This document shows, piece by piece, positions 35,629 through 43,832 of a DNA stretch of 64,000 nt. The DNA is from Bifidobacterium oedipodis (lineage in GTDB: Bacteria > Actinomycetota > Actinomycetes > Actinomycetales > Bifidobacteriaceae), in assembly GCF_012932425.1 (NCBI RefSeq), contig NZ_JAAIII010000003.1, positions 124,001 through 188,000 on the forward strand, written 5' to 3'. Numbering within the stretch: the stretch's first letter is position 1; every line of letters starts with the position of its first letter. The translations under genes were made by a program, and so were the position numbers. The notes below the pieces were generated by a model that saw nothing but the letters and a program-made list of their open reading frames with translations, was not told the origin of the DNA and ran no database searches.

Positions 35629-35950
35629 TATCACTACCCCCGAAATACAACGGTATATTGCGGGTTATTATTTCGTCACTTATCACTACCCCCAAAATAT
35701 GCTGGCATTTCATGGGTTGTGATAGCTCTGGGGTATCACAACTCGACAGTTATCGGCATATTTCCGCAGTTGCGACAAACACCGTTTATCACAACCCTCA
35801 ATATATGCCGATAACTAAAGGGTTGTGACGTCAGAGGAACGCTGACTAGGTATCACTAACCCTCAAATAGCACTGCATCTTCGACTTGTGATAATCGGCA
35901 AAATCACTACCCCGAATATATGCCGATAAACGCGGGGTTGTGACAGTGCC
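35629..35950. repeat. Array of ~51-bp palindromic repeats (array 2)
   Basis: Six units start near 35629, 35681, 35734, 35787, 35851 and 35902 (spacing 51-53 bp, one of 64). The best unit pairs TCACAACCC with GGGTTGTGA around TCAATATATGCCGATAACTA. Another pairs TCACTACCCCG with CGGGGTTGTGA around a similar core. The unit at 35734 carries the core in the opposite orientation (TTATCGGCATAT). The array ends 34 bp from the stop codon of the nuclease-like gene. The ~120 bp to dgt on the other side hold nothing recognisable. Confidence 0.85.
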
Positions 35951-35983
35951 CCCGGCTACGCAATCAATAATTCAACGAATAAT

Positions 35984-36982
35984 TCAACGCTGTGCATCGT
36001 TCCCGCGATTCCGCCATGCTTTGCGACGTCGATCAGCGAGCTCATTCATGCTCAGCCGATGAGTGAGCACAAACGGCTTGCCCTGCTTGGCGAACATACC
36101 GGCCACTTTCACCGCCAAAGCGGTCTGATGCCATGAATCCGCCAAATCCAGCTGTGTGATTACGTCAAATTCCCAGCCTGCCTGTCGCAGGATACCGGAT
36201 TTACTATTGTCCCGACGCCACTGCTCTTTATCGGTTCGATGATGATCGCCTTGATAATCCAAAGCCACCCGCAACTGCGGCCATGCAAGGTCGGCGGTAA
36301 TGCCCACGCCATTGTCATAATGTGCTCCAGGTACTTGATAATTTACGATGGGGAAAGGCGCTCCATATCTGGTCAGAGCCAGATGAGATTGCGTCTCCTT
36401 GGGTGAATCGGTATGCTCCTGCGCCAGTGACAGCGCAATTGAACAGGCTTTTCGCCTGTGCGCGAATGCTGGTTCTTTCAGCGCATTCTCAAAGTCAGGT
36501 CGAGTCAAGTCGGTATGTCTGAATATGGATTCCGTCAGTTCCACCATCTGCTCGATTGGCATGAAGCCAGCCATCTGCGACCATGCAATCAGAGGTTTGA
36601 CGTATCGGATCAAACCACCGTTCCAGCGAACCACCACGGTATCCGACTCGCATAATCCCTGCCGGATGTGTGACTGCACATTTTTGCGCAGTTTACGTTT
36701 GCCGATACTGGAAAAGGTGACATGCAGCGTATCCGTATCCAACGTGTGTTGTGCCGGAACTTCTATGCGCTGCAATTGCAGAGCAGTGATATGGCTGAAC
36801 GGCGCACGCGAATTCGCAGCTAAGCACCGCGCGAGCACATCCTCTCGCGTTTCGGACAGCGACGCCGAGGTAAGCGGCTTGTAGCGTGACTCGTCTGACG
36901 GCTCAGGCCACTGCGTCTGCGCCGTGATGTCAGCATTCGCCTCTGGATCAATCCGGGCACCAAATGTAACGTATTCCCCCAT
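35984..36982 (-). CDS. AbiEi-like / DUF559-type nuclease-fold protein (second copy)
   Basis: 332 residues from the ATG at 36982. There is no Shine-Dalgarno; TACACT sits 6 nt upstream with TTGCAT 18 bp before it, so a leaderless mRNA is likely. The N-terminal ~180 residues are helical, with FSHITALQLQRI matching the FAGITAATAYGF region of the 20639 protein. The C-terminus shows SPKETQSHLAL (Glu196), ITADLAWPQL (Asp231), VALDYQGDHH (Asp242) and WRRDNSKSGILRQAGWEF, the DUF559/Vsr-like layout. The protein is a divergent paralogue of 20639-21616 with its own downstream palindromic array. The function is unknown. Confidence 0.7.
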   Translation of the reverse strand: MGEYVTFGARIDPEANADITAQTQWPEPSDESRYKPLTSASLSETREDVLARCLAANSRAPFSHITALQLQRIEVPAQHTLDTDTLHVTFSSIGKRKLRKNVQSHIRQGLCESDTVVVRWNGGLIRYVKPLIAWSQMAGFMPIEQMVELTESIFRHTDLTRPDFENALKEPAFAHRRKACSIALSLAQEHTDSPKETQSHLALTRYGAPFPIVNYQVPGAHYDNGVGITADLAWPQLRVALDYQGDHHRTDKEQWRRDNSKSGILRQAGWEFDVITQLDLADSWHQTALAVKVAGMFAKQGKPFVLTHRLSMNELADRRRKAWRNRGNDAQR

Positions 36983-37027
36983 GGGGGCAGTGTAAGTGCC
37001 GCTTGTCAATGTATGCAAGCACAAACA

Positions 37028-37044
37028 ACAATGTGGAGAGAGCT
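37028..37044 (-). promoter_or_regulatory. 17-bp element shared by the two nuclease-like genes (copy 2)
   Basis: Coding-strand AGCTCTCTCCACATTGT, identical to 21661-21677. It lies 33 bp before the -10-like TACACT and 45 bp before the start codon. Conservation of sequence and spacing between otherwise unrelated flanks indicates function. Confidence 0.7.
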
Positions 37045-37062
37045 GCGAGCATTACGGCGTGT

Positions 37063-37133
37063 TGTGGATAACTTATGGACTGAGTTATCCACTTGATGCG
37101 GTTTTGATGGTCCTTTGACCGATATTGTCCACA
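37063..37133. promoter_or_regulatory. Three DnaA-box-like sequences
   Basis: TGTGGATAA (37063-37071), TTATCCACT (37085-37093, opposite orientation) and TTGTCCACA (37125-37133) lie within 71 bp upstream of the nuclease-like gene. Each matches the TTATCCACA box with zero or one change. dnaA, dnaN and an AT-rich unwinding region are absent, so this is not called as an origin. Confidence 0.5.
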
Positions 37134-37198
37134 TCTGCGAGGGGAACGGAACATCAGTCGATATATCATCAACGCCGACATAAGGGTGCATATGAATT

Positions 37199-37239
37199 GA
37201 GCGGTGGGCAACCGTATGGGTAACGGTTGCCCACCGCTC
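37199..37239. terminator. Perfect 17-bp stem-loop between ileS and the nuclease-like gene
   Basis: GAGCGGTGGGCAACCGT pairs fully with ACGGTTGCCCACCGCTC around a 7-nt loop. It begins about 100 bp after the ileS stop. There is no long T-run on either side, but the stem is strong enough to end ileS transcription. Confidence 0.8.
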
Positions 37240-37339
37240 AGGCTAGGTCGATTCGGCTCAGCGCAGCTCGACTTAGGTCAGTTCAGCGCAGCTCAGTGCG
37301 CTGGCTAGGTTCGCGACCAAACCAGCGCACGAGTGGCTT

Positions 37340-40300
37340 TCAGGCCTTCGTAACCTCGACGGCGAGAGCGTCGCCTTCGGTCACGGTCAGGGTGTCAGCC
37401 AAGGTTTCGCCCTTAATCAGGTCGGTGAACTGCTCGATCTTAGCCTTGTCGGCAGCAGGCACGGCAAGCTTCAGGCTGATGTGGTCGGACACGGCCAGAT
37501 CGGCTTCCTTACGGGCATCCTGGATGGCACGAATCGCGTCACGGGCATAACCTTCGGCCTCGAGATCGGCGGTCAGGGCGGTGTCGAGGATAACGAAGCC
37601 GCCGGTGGGCAGCGCTGCGGACACGCTGGCAGCGGCCTCGGAAGCGTTCTCTTCCTCCACACGGTTGATCAGTTCGTATTCGCCCTCAACCAGTTCAAGC
37701 TCGCCGTTCGGGGTGTTGACCACCGGCACGCCGGCAGCGTTCACGAACCAGTCACCGGACTTGGACGCCTTGATGGCGAACTGCACCTGCTTGCCCAGAC
37801 GCGGGCCGGCGGCGCGAGCGTTGACCTTGAGCTCGTGCACGATCTTCAGACCGTGTTCGCCAGCACCTTCGAGCGTGGAGAAGGCGATCTCCTTGATGTT
37901 GAGCTCATGCTTGAGCAGCGGCTCGTAGGCGGCCACAGCGTCCACATCCTCGGCAACGACGGTGAGCTTGGCGAGCGGCTGACGCACGCGGATCTGCACG
38001 GCCTTGCGCAGGGACAGGGTGCCGGAGACAACCTCGCGCACCTTTTCCATTGCGGCGACCAGTGCCGGATCGTCCACCAGCACGCGGCCGAGTTCGGTCG
38101 GCTCGCCGGTGGTCTGATCCACGACGAACGGCCAGTCGGCCAGATGCACGGATTCCCCACCGGTCAGGCCACGCCACACGGATTCGGCTTCCATCGGAGC
38201 GAGCGGGGCGAGCACGCGCATGAATGCTTCGAGTACGGTGTACAGCGTGTTGAATGCGGTTTCGTCGCCGGATTGGAAGCGTGCGCGGGTGTTGCGGATG
38301 TACCAGTTGGTGAGCACGTCGATGAAATCGGCGGCGGCATCGCAGGCGTCGGAGATGGCGAACTCGTCCAGCGACTTCTGGGCGGATTCGATCAGGCGAC
38401 GGGTGCGGGCCAGAAGGTAGCGATCCATCTCAGGCAGCGAAGCCACTTCATCGGCCTTCAGCGTGCGCGCATTGAAGCCGGATGCGTTGGCGTAGAGTGT
38501 GAAGAAGTAGTAGGAGCTCCACACCGGCAGCATGACCTGGCGCACAGTGTCGCGGATGCCTTCGGCGGTGACGATGAGGTTGCCACCACGCAGAATCGGC
38601 GACGACATCAGGAACCAGCGCATGGCGTCGGAACCGTACTTGTCGAACACACCGTTGACGTCCGGGTAGTTGCGCAAGTGCTTCGACATCTTTTGGCCGT
38701 CGGAACCGAGCACGATGCCGTGGCAGATCACGTTCTTGAAGGCCGGGCGATCGAACAGTGCAGTGGCCATGATGTGCAGCGTGTAGAACCAGCCGCGGGT
38801 CTGGCCGATGTATTCGACGATGTAGTCGCACGGGAAGTGCTGCTCGAAGAATTCCTTGTTCTCGAACGGGTAGTGGAACTGTGCGAACGGCATCGAACCG
38901 GACTCGAACCAGCAGTCGAGCACGTCGGTGATGCGGTGCATGCGGCTCTTGCCGGTCGGATCGTCGGGGTTCGGGCGCGTCAGCTCGTCGATGTACGGGC
39001 GATGCATGTTGATTTCGCCCTTCTCGTCGCGCGGATAGTCGCCGAAGTCGGCCTTGAGCTCCTCCAGAGAGCCGTACACGTCGACGCGCGGATACTTCGG
39101 ATCGTCGCTCACCCACACCGGAATCGGGCTGCCCCAGAAGCGGTTGCGGGAGATGGACCAGTCACGCGCGTTGGCCAGCCACTTGCCGAACTGGCCGTCC
39201 TTGACGTTGCCGGGGATCCAGTTGATCTCTTGGTTGAGTTCCAGCAGACGATCCTTGATCTTGGTGACGGAAACGAACCAGGAGCTCACCGGCTTGTAGA
39301 TCAGCGGGGTGGCGCAGCGCCAGCAGTGCGGGTAGGAGTGCACGTAGCTCTTCTCCTGGAAGAGGATCGCGCGATGCTCTTCGGGGATGCGGGCCAGCGG
39401 GCCGTCGCCGGCCCTGAGGTTGCGCAGGATCGGCAGGTTCGCGTCGAATACGTACATGCCTTCATAGTCCGGGCACAGAGAGTTGAACACGCAGGCCTCG
39501 TCCAGCACGTCCACGGACTTGATGTCGTGCTTGTTGAGCGTGGCCATATCGTCCTCGCCGTACGGTGCCTGGTGCACCAAGCCGGTACCTTCGACGGTAT
39601 CGACGTAGTCGGCGGTGAAGATCTGGAAGGCGTTCGGACCGGGGGTGCCGCCTTCGGCGAGCGCATCGTCTCCGGCGAAGAACGGGAACACCGGCCAGTA
39701 GCGCCAGCCGGCCATATCGGCGCCCTTGAGCTCGCGCACGACCTCGTAGTTCTCGCCCAGTTCCTTGGTGTAGGAGGCGAGCAGGGGCTTGCCGAGGTAG
39801 AACTTCTTGCCGGCGAACTTGCCTTCGGTCGGGCGCACTTCGACGTAGTCAATGTCGGCACCGACCACGATGGCGAAGTTGGTGGGCACGGTCCACGGGG
39901 TGGTAGTCCAGAAGACTGCGTAGGCGTCCTCTTCGTCGCGAAGCTTGACGGCCACGGAGACGGTGGTGTCCTGACGATCCTGGTAGACGTCGGCATCCAT
40001 GCGCAGCTCATGGGCCGAAAGCGGCGTCTGATCCTTCGGGCAGTACGGCAGCACGCGGTAGCCCTTGTAAGCCAGGCCCTTATCGTAGAGCTGCTTGAAC
40101 GCCCACATCACCGATTCCATGTACGGGATGTTCAGGGTCTTGTAGCCGTGTTCGAAGTCCACCCAGCGGGCCTGACGGTGCACGTAGTTCTGCCATTCGT
40201 TGGTGTACTTGAGCACGGAGGCGCGGCAGGCGGCGTTGAACTTGGCGATGCCCATCTCGTGGATCTCGTCCACGGAGTCGATACCGAGTTCCTTCTGTGC

Positions 40301-40642
40301 CTCAAGCTCAGCGGGCAGGCCGTGGGTGTCCCAGCCAAACACACGGTTGACTTTGTGACCCTTCATGGTCTGGTAACGCGGGATCACGTCCTTGGCGTAG
40401 CCGGTCAGCAGGTGGCCGTAGTGCGGCAGACCGTTGGCGAAGGGCGGGCCGTCGAAGAACACGAACTCGTTCTGGCTGTGGTCGCCGGAGGGGCGACGCT
40501 CGATGGACTTGCTGAAGGTCGCATCCTGGTCCCAATAGTCGAGAACGCTTTCCTCCATATCGGGGAAGCTGGGGTTCGGCGCGACGTGCGCGGTCTGCCC
40601 GCCCTCGTTCGCCTTGGGATAGACGTTGGTATGTTCGCTCAC
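37340..40642 (-). CDS. ileS: Isoleucyl-tRNA synthetase
   Basis: 1,100 residues from a GTG at 40642 with GAGGAG upstream. An in-frame extension to 40849 is rejected because it is T-box leader. Class I signatures are present: HYGH in GLPHYGHLLTGYAKD and KMSK in GSDGQKMSKHLRNYP. The CP1 editing domain and an anticodon-binding domain follow. The length exceeds the ~940 residues of E. coli IleS and suits the long, eukaryote-like IleS2 type; bifidobacteria are known to be mupirocin-resistant through their IleS. Regulation is by the upstream T-box. Confidence 0.96.
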   Translation of the reverse strand: MSEHTNVYPKANEGGQTAHVAPNPSFPDMEESVLDYWDQDATFSKSIERRPSGDHSQNEFVFFDGPPFANGLPHYGHLLTGYAKDVIPRYQTMKGHKVNRVFGWDTHGLPAELEAQKELGIDSVDEIHEMGIAKFNAACRASVLKYTNEWQNYVHRQARWVDFEHGYKTLNIPYMESVMWAFKQLYDKGLAYKGYRVLPYCPKDQTPLSAHELRMDADVYQDRQDTTVSVAVKLRDEEDAYAVFWTTTPWTVPTNFAIVVGADIDYVEVRPTEGKFAGKKFYLGKPLLASYTKELGENYEVVRELKGADMAGWRYWPVFPFFAGDDALAEGGTPGPNAFQIFTADYVDTVEGTGLVHQAPYGEDDMATLNKHDIKSVDVLDEACVFNSLCPDYEGMYVFDANLPILRNLRAGDGPLARIPEEHRAILFQEKSYVHSYPHCWRCATPLIYKPVSSWFVSVTKIKDRLLELNQEINWIPGNVKDGQFGKWLANARDWSISRNRFWGSPIPVWVSDDPKYPRVDVYGSLEELKADFGDYPRDEKGEINMHRPYIDELTRPNPDDPTGKSRMHRITDVLDCWFESGSMPFAQFHYPFENKEFFEQHFPCDYIVEYIGQTRGWFYTLHIMATALFDRPAFKNVICHGIVLGSDGQKMSKHLRNYPDVNGVFDKYGSDAMRWFLMSSPILRGGNLIVTAEGIRDTVRQVMLPVWSSYYFFTLYANASGFNARTLKADEVASLPEMDRYLLARTRRLIESAQKSLDEFAISDACDAAADFIDVLTNWYIRNTRARFQSGDETAFNTLYTVLEAFMRVLAPLAPMEAESVWRGLTGGESVHLADWPFVVDQTTGEPTELGRVLVDDPALVAAMEKVREVVSGTLSLRKAVQIRVRQPLAKLTVVAEDVDAVAAYEPLLKHELNIKEIAFSTLEGAGEHGLKIVHELKVNARAAGPRLGKQVQFAIKASKSGDWFVNAAGVPVVNTPNGELELVEGEYELINRVEEENASEAAASVSAALPTGGFVILDTALTADLEAEGYARDAIRAIQDARKEADLAVSDHISLKLAVPAADKAKIEQFTDLIKGETLADTLTVTEGDALAVEVTKA

Positions 40643-40649
40643 CGTGTGG

Positions 40650-40905
40650 TTCTCCTCGTGTGAGATCATCGTTGGTTTTCTCACGAGGACGACAGCAAAA
40701 CCCTTGGAAAAGGGCCCGCCACCGCGGTACCACCTCGCTTGCCGCGCATCCCAGTAAGCTGAGATTCGCGCGACCGCTTGCGACCGGCTGTTTCGGGCCG
40801 GACCCGTCGGTTCTACTGGGCATGAACCGTGCGCCGTATCAAGCGCCACAAGCCGATGCCGTTCTTCCGAACACTCCCCGCTGATAACGGATCATCGCGT
40901 CACAA
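40650..40905 (-). ncRNA. Translational T-box riboswitch of ileS
   Basis: The invariant T-box bulge AGGTGGTACCGCG lies at 40723-40735 (coding strand), followed by GTGGCGGGCCC. Upstream, the leader holds a short Stem I region with GATGATCCG, whose ATC would be the Ile specifier, and paired segments such as GACCGGCTG-type arms. A TAATAT -10-like hexamer at 40914-40919 marks the likely start. No terminator with a T-run precedes ileS. The leader runs straight to GAGGAG, so control by ribosome-site sequestration, as in other actinobacterial ileS genes, is expected. Confidence 0.9.
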
Positions 40906-41019
40906 CGCCGCCTATATTAGCACCGCCCACCGGACGTTGAGCCATCCAAAGGTCACTTATGTTCAGGATATGCGACGATGTTGGCCAGAATGTTTTTGCT
41001 ATTCAAAATAGCTTCTATG

Positions 41020-41235
41020 TCACCAAGCATGTTTGCCAGTCGCAATCAGACTATCGATGTCTGCGAAAGCATTCTCCAAACGCTCAGTATGGTACATCTC
41101 ATAGTTAGCAAGAATTTCTTGCTCTAGACCGTGGCTGCGCCATGATTCAAGTGCTTGATCCGCAGATATACCCTTGTACGCAGCGTAATGCTCCAACAGA
41201 TAGATAAAGAATTCCATATCCTTAGGCAACTTCAT
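41020..41235 (-). CDS. DUF3791-like small protein
   Basis: 71 residues. The pattern EFFIYLLEHYAAYKGIS, then ILANYEMYHTE and AFADIDSLI, matches DUF3791 as I recall it. It overlaps the preceding gene by 14 bp and is the last of a three-gene leftward operon with a DUF3990 gene at its head. Base composition is clearly lower in GC than in neighbouring genes. No enzymatic motif is seen; a partner or antidote role for the DUF3990 protein is possible but unproven. Confidence 0.75.
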   Translation of the reverse strand: MKLPKDMEFFIYLLEHYAAYKGISADQALESWRSHGLEQEILANYEMYHTERLENAFADIDSLIATGKHAW

Positions 41236-41479
41236 CCCTCCTGAGATAGAGCGAATTGCGTGGATCGCCAGTCACTTGTTCGCTCTCCCACATATCGAAG
41301 ATGCCCATTGGAGAGAACTCCTCCATTTCCAGCGAAGCATCATTGAACATGCGGTAGGTTTCGGATGCAAGGTAAGCATGCAACGCGTCCAACGGAGCAA
41401 TACCATATTTCTCGTTAATCATCCGAGTCAGTTCGCTGTCATAATAGCTATTGATCTCAGCCTGCTCTTCAACCGTCAT
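41222..41479 (-). CDS. Small protein of the DUF3990/DUF3791 operon
   Basis: 85 residues: an acidic N-terminal helix, then PLDALHAYLASETYRMFND and FDMWESE. Similar short proteins with a YLxSETYxxxxD core commonly accompany DUF3990 genes (from memory). The start overlaps the upstream gene by 4 bp (ATGA) and the end overlaps the next gene by 14 bp, so the three are translationally coupled. It is probably co-functional with its neighbours; its role is unknown. Confidence 0.7.
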   Translation of the reverse strand: MTVEEQAEINSYYDSELTRMINEKYGIAPLDALHAYLASETYRMFNDASLEMEEFSPMGIFDMWESEQVTGDPRNSLYLRRDEVA

Positions 41480-41955
41480 GCCGTTAGCACCTCCTTAAAA
41501 GTCAGAGCATCCAATGCACTCTGCGTTTTGAACGCATACTGGTCTTTGAGTTTTTGTGTCATCAACCGCCGGATGGCTTCTTCTTCGGTATAAATGTTGG
41601 CGAAGAATCGGCGCAGTACAGGCATGGTATTGTCGTTAGCTACCGGGCCAATAACAATATCCAGCTCAGGTTGTTCCGGAACGCCGTTGCGATTGGCACT
41701 CACGAATCGCAGCCAATCTGCATTGGCTCCATGGAACTCTAGAATATTCAAGTTGGGCGGCGTGTCTCGATCGAACCCAAACACCGAAATCAGAGCTTCT
41801 CCTTGACCACGACGACGGGTAGTCAATAGTGCCCAACGAGAGGCTTGCTCAAAACTGCTGGTGAGATAGAAACCAGTACCGAAATCCAGTCGACGATCAC
41901 TATGCAATAGTTTTGGACTACGAACTTCCACATTACTACCGTGATAAAGCAACAT
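41476..41955 (-). CDS. DUF3990 protein, possible ADP-ribosyltransferase-fold effector
   Basis: 159 residues. Diagnostic segments: LLYHGSNVEVRSPKL (2-16), LDFGTGFYLTSSFEQASRWA (about 24-43) and DIVIGPVANDNTM (about 99-111). The YHGS...GFYLT pairing recalls the H-Y-[E] core of ADP-ribosyltransferase/PARP folds, so a nucleotide-modifying toxin-like activity is a reasonable hypothesis, not established here. The gene heads a coupled operon in a lower-GC island between ileS and an MFS gene remnant. The ribosome site is weak (GGTGGTG). Confidence 0.72.
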   Translation of the reverse strand: MLLYHGSNVEVRSPKLLHSDRRLDFGTGFYLTSSFEQASRWALLTTRRRGQGEALISVFGFDRDTPPNLNILEFHGANADWLRFVSANRNGVPEQPELDIVIGPVANDNTMPVLRRFFANIYTEEEAIRRLMTQKLKDQYAFKTQSALDALTFKEVLTA

Positions 41956-42061
41956 CAGCGTTCACCACCTTCGTTGAGTGATATCGTGTTCAGTGGAACT
42001 TCCTTAATATTACGTAGCAATCCCAGCTTACGCTAATAAGAAAGTGCTTTGGTGACCCGCA

Positions 42062-42141
42062 CAGCGCACGATGAGGACGCAGGTTAGCAGGATTATAGTG
42101 GAAATTGAGCCAAAGAGCAGTCCGGCTTTGAGGTTGTTGTC
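42062..42141 (-). pseudogene. Duplicated C-terminal fragment of the MFS transporter gene
   Basis: About 76 bp match 42585-42658 with roughly eight substitutions. In frame, the minus strand still encodes NNLKAGLLFGSI, then TIILLTCVLIVR, against NNLKAGLLFGSIFAIILLTC in the intact gene. The match stops abruptly on both sides. It lies between the DUF3990 operon and the 81-residue gene. Confidence 0.8.
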
Positions 42142-42176
42142 AACTACTACGTGCCTGCACCGTTGCCATTATTCGA

Positions 42177-42422
42177 CTATTTGAACATGCCGGCCAGTTC
42201 GCGAGTACGGTCACGACCGGTGAAATACCGTGAATGCGTGCGCTTAATCGCTTCCATCGAATCTGAACCGATGACCGCGACCTCCCAATCCGTACCACTC
42301 TTGCCCATGTCACGCACATAACCGGGGTCATTCACCGCTTCAAGATAGCCGTTCGGCCCGTCGTACACCTTGACCACACGGTCGCCAGTGCGGCGGTTGT
42401 AACGAATGAACATGCCCACCAT
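42177..42422 (-). CDS. Small hypothetical protein between MFS gene-end copies
   Basis: 81 residues with AAAGGAG upstream of the ATG. It begins MVGMFIRYNRRTGDRVVKVY and ends GRDRTRELAGMFK; it is hydrophilic and mixed alpha/beta in appearance, with no signal peptide or known motif. It lies between the intact MFS gene 3' end and its duplicated copy, so it may have been inserted together with that duplication. No family was recognised. Confidence 0.65.
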   Translation of the reverse strand: MVGMFIRYNRRTGDRVVKVYDGPNGYLEAVNDPGYVRDMGKSGTDWEVAVIGSDSMEAIKRTHSRYFTGRDRTRELAGMFK

Positions 42423-42546
42423 AACGCGCTCCTTTCACTGCCGATTGTAACCCGCATGACCGAAGGCATACGCTCCAAAACAATGCGACAAGGATACGAT
42501 CATTCGCTGTCATCTCATACACCGCGGTGAATTCCAGCGAACGAAT

Positions 42547-43770
42547 TCAGTCGCGAGCAGGCAATTCGGCAACGCTGGCACGACGCACGATGAGGACGCA
42601 GGTTAGTAGGATTATGGCGAAGATTGAGCCGAAGAGCAGTCCGGCTTTGAGATTGTTGCCGTTGGCAGCGGCGATGAATCCGACTACAGCCGGGCCGCCG
42701 GCACAGCCCAGGTCGCCGGCCACTGCGAAGAGGGCGAACATCAGCGTGCCGCCGCCTGGCATCGCATCCGCGGCCAGCGAGAAAGTGCCGGGCCACATGA
42801 TGCCAACCGAGAAACCGGTTAGCGCGCAGGCCACCAAGCCCAGCACCGGAGAAGTCGTCAACGCTGCGGTCACATAGGTGATCACGCACAGTATCGAGCT
42901 TGCGGCAATGAACGCCCGCAGATTGAGCTTGTGCCCCAGCATGCCGTAGATGGTGCGCGACAGGCCCATCATCAGCGCGAACGCGGCTGGACCGGCGAGA
43001 TCGCCCACCACCTTGGTCACACCGAGTCCGGTTTCCGCGAAGGTGCTTGCCCACTGGCTCATGCCTTGTTCGGCCGCACCCGCGCACAGCATCATCACGA
43101 ACAAGAGATAGAACACCGGCTTGGCCGCCAAATCACCCAATCGCATCGTCGCCACGCCTTCGGGCACGATGCGTGGCATCGGTGCGCTCCAGAACATCAC
43201 AATGCCGGCCAACGGCACAATCGCCCACAGACAGGCCAACACCGGCCATGTTCCCGTACCGAACACCCACAAAAACAGCGTGGAAATCACCACAGTGCCC
43301 AGTTGCCCCCAGCAATAGAACGAATGCAGCAGGCTCATCGCCTTGGCCTTGTGCTCGGAGGGACAGGCCTCCACAATCGGAGAAACCATCACCTCGATCA
43401 ATCCACCGCCCAAGGCATACAACAGAATCGCAGCCAGAATGGCCCAGTATGGGTCGGGCACATGCGTGGGCACCAATCCCAGCACCAGCAGCCCCGCCGC
43501 AGCCGATATATGCGCCGCGATGATGCAGGGCTTGTAGCCGATGCGATCCACGAACCGTCCGGCCAGCACATCCACCACCAGCTGCGTGACGAAATTCACC
43601 GTGATCAGCGCGGACAGTCGCGCCATATCGATGCCCAACGTCGCCGCGAAGGTGACGAACAGCAACGGCATATAGTTATTGATCACCGCCTGAGTGATAT
43701 AACCCACGAAACAGGCGATCATCGTACGGTTGTAGTTCGGCGCTGCAGCAGGTGCGGGAGACTGTGTCAT
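42547..43770 (-). CDS. MFS transporter
   Basis: 407 residues with about 12 hydrophobic segments. The motif-A-like loop GRFVDRIGYKPC lies after helix 2 (about 70-81), and LLYALGGGLIEVMVSPIVE is in helix 4. EQGMSQWASTFAE in the second half is typical of sugar-type MFS relatives (FucP/YfkF-like). It probably exports or imports a sugar or metabolite by proton coupling. The last ~25 codons are duplicated downstream at 42062-42141. An aldo/keto reductase gene lies 62 bp upstream in the same direction. Confidence 0.88.
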   Translation of the reverse strand: MTQSPAPAAAPNYNRTMIACFVGYITQAVINNYMPLLFVTFAATLGIDMARLSALITVNFVTQLVVDVLAGRFVDRIGYKPCIIAAHISAAAGLLVLGLVPTHVPDPYWAILAAILLYALGGGLIEVMVSPIVEACPSEHKAKAMSLLHSFYCWGQLGTVVISTLFLWVFGTGTWPVLACLWAIVPLAGIVMFWSAPMPRIVPEGVATMRLGDLAAKPVFYLLFVMMLCAGAAEQGMSQWASTFAETGLGVTKVVGDLAGPAAFALMMGLSRTIYGMLGHKLNLRAFIAASSILCVITYVTAALTTSPVLGLVACALTGFSVGIMWPGTFSLAADAMPGGGTLMFALFAVAGDLGCAGGPAVVGFIAAANGNNLKAGLLFGSIFAIILLTCVLIVRRASVAELPARD

Positions 43771-43832
43771 ACCGCTTAGGCTATCAGGAAAGCACCCGAC
43801 CAGACGACACTATTGAACGGTGTCTCAATAGC

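Noticed and set aside
35510..35713. N-terminal extension of dGTPase by 68 codons
   Set aside because: It runs into repeat-array DNA and has no family similarity; the ATG at 35509 has a ribosome site.
37063..37133. Replication origin
   Set aside because: DnaA-box-like sites are present, but dnaA, dnaN and an AT-rich unwinding element are absent.
37481..40663. A 1,060-codon open frame antisense to ileS
   Set aside because: It is a high-GC shadow of the ileS frame with no ribosome site or family signature; ileS is certain on the other strand.
40643..40849. N-terminal extension of IleS by 69 codons
   Set aside because: The DNA is T-box leader containing AGGTGGTACCGCG; the GTG at 40642 has a proper ribosome site.
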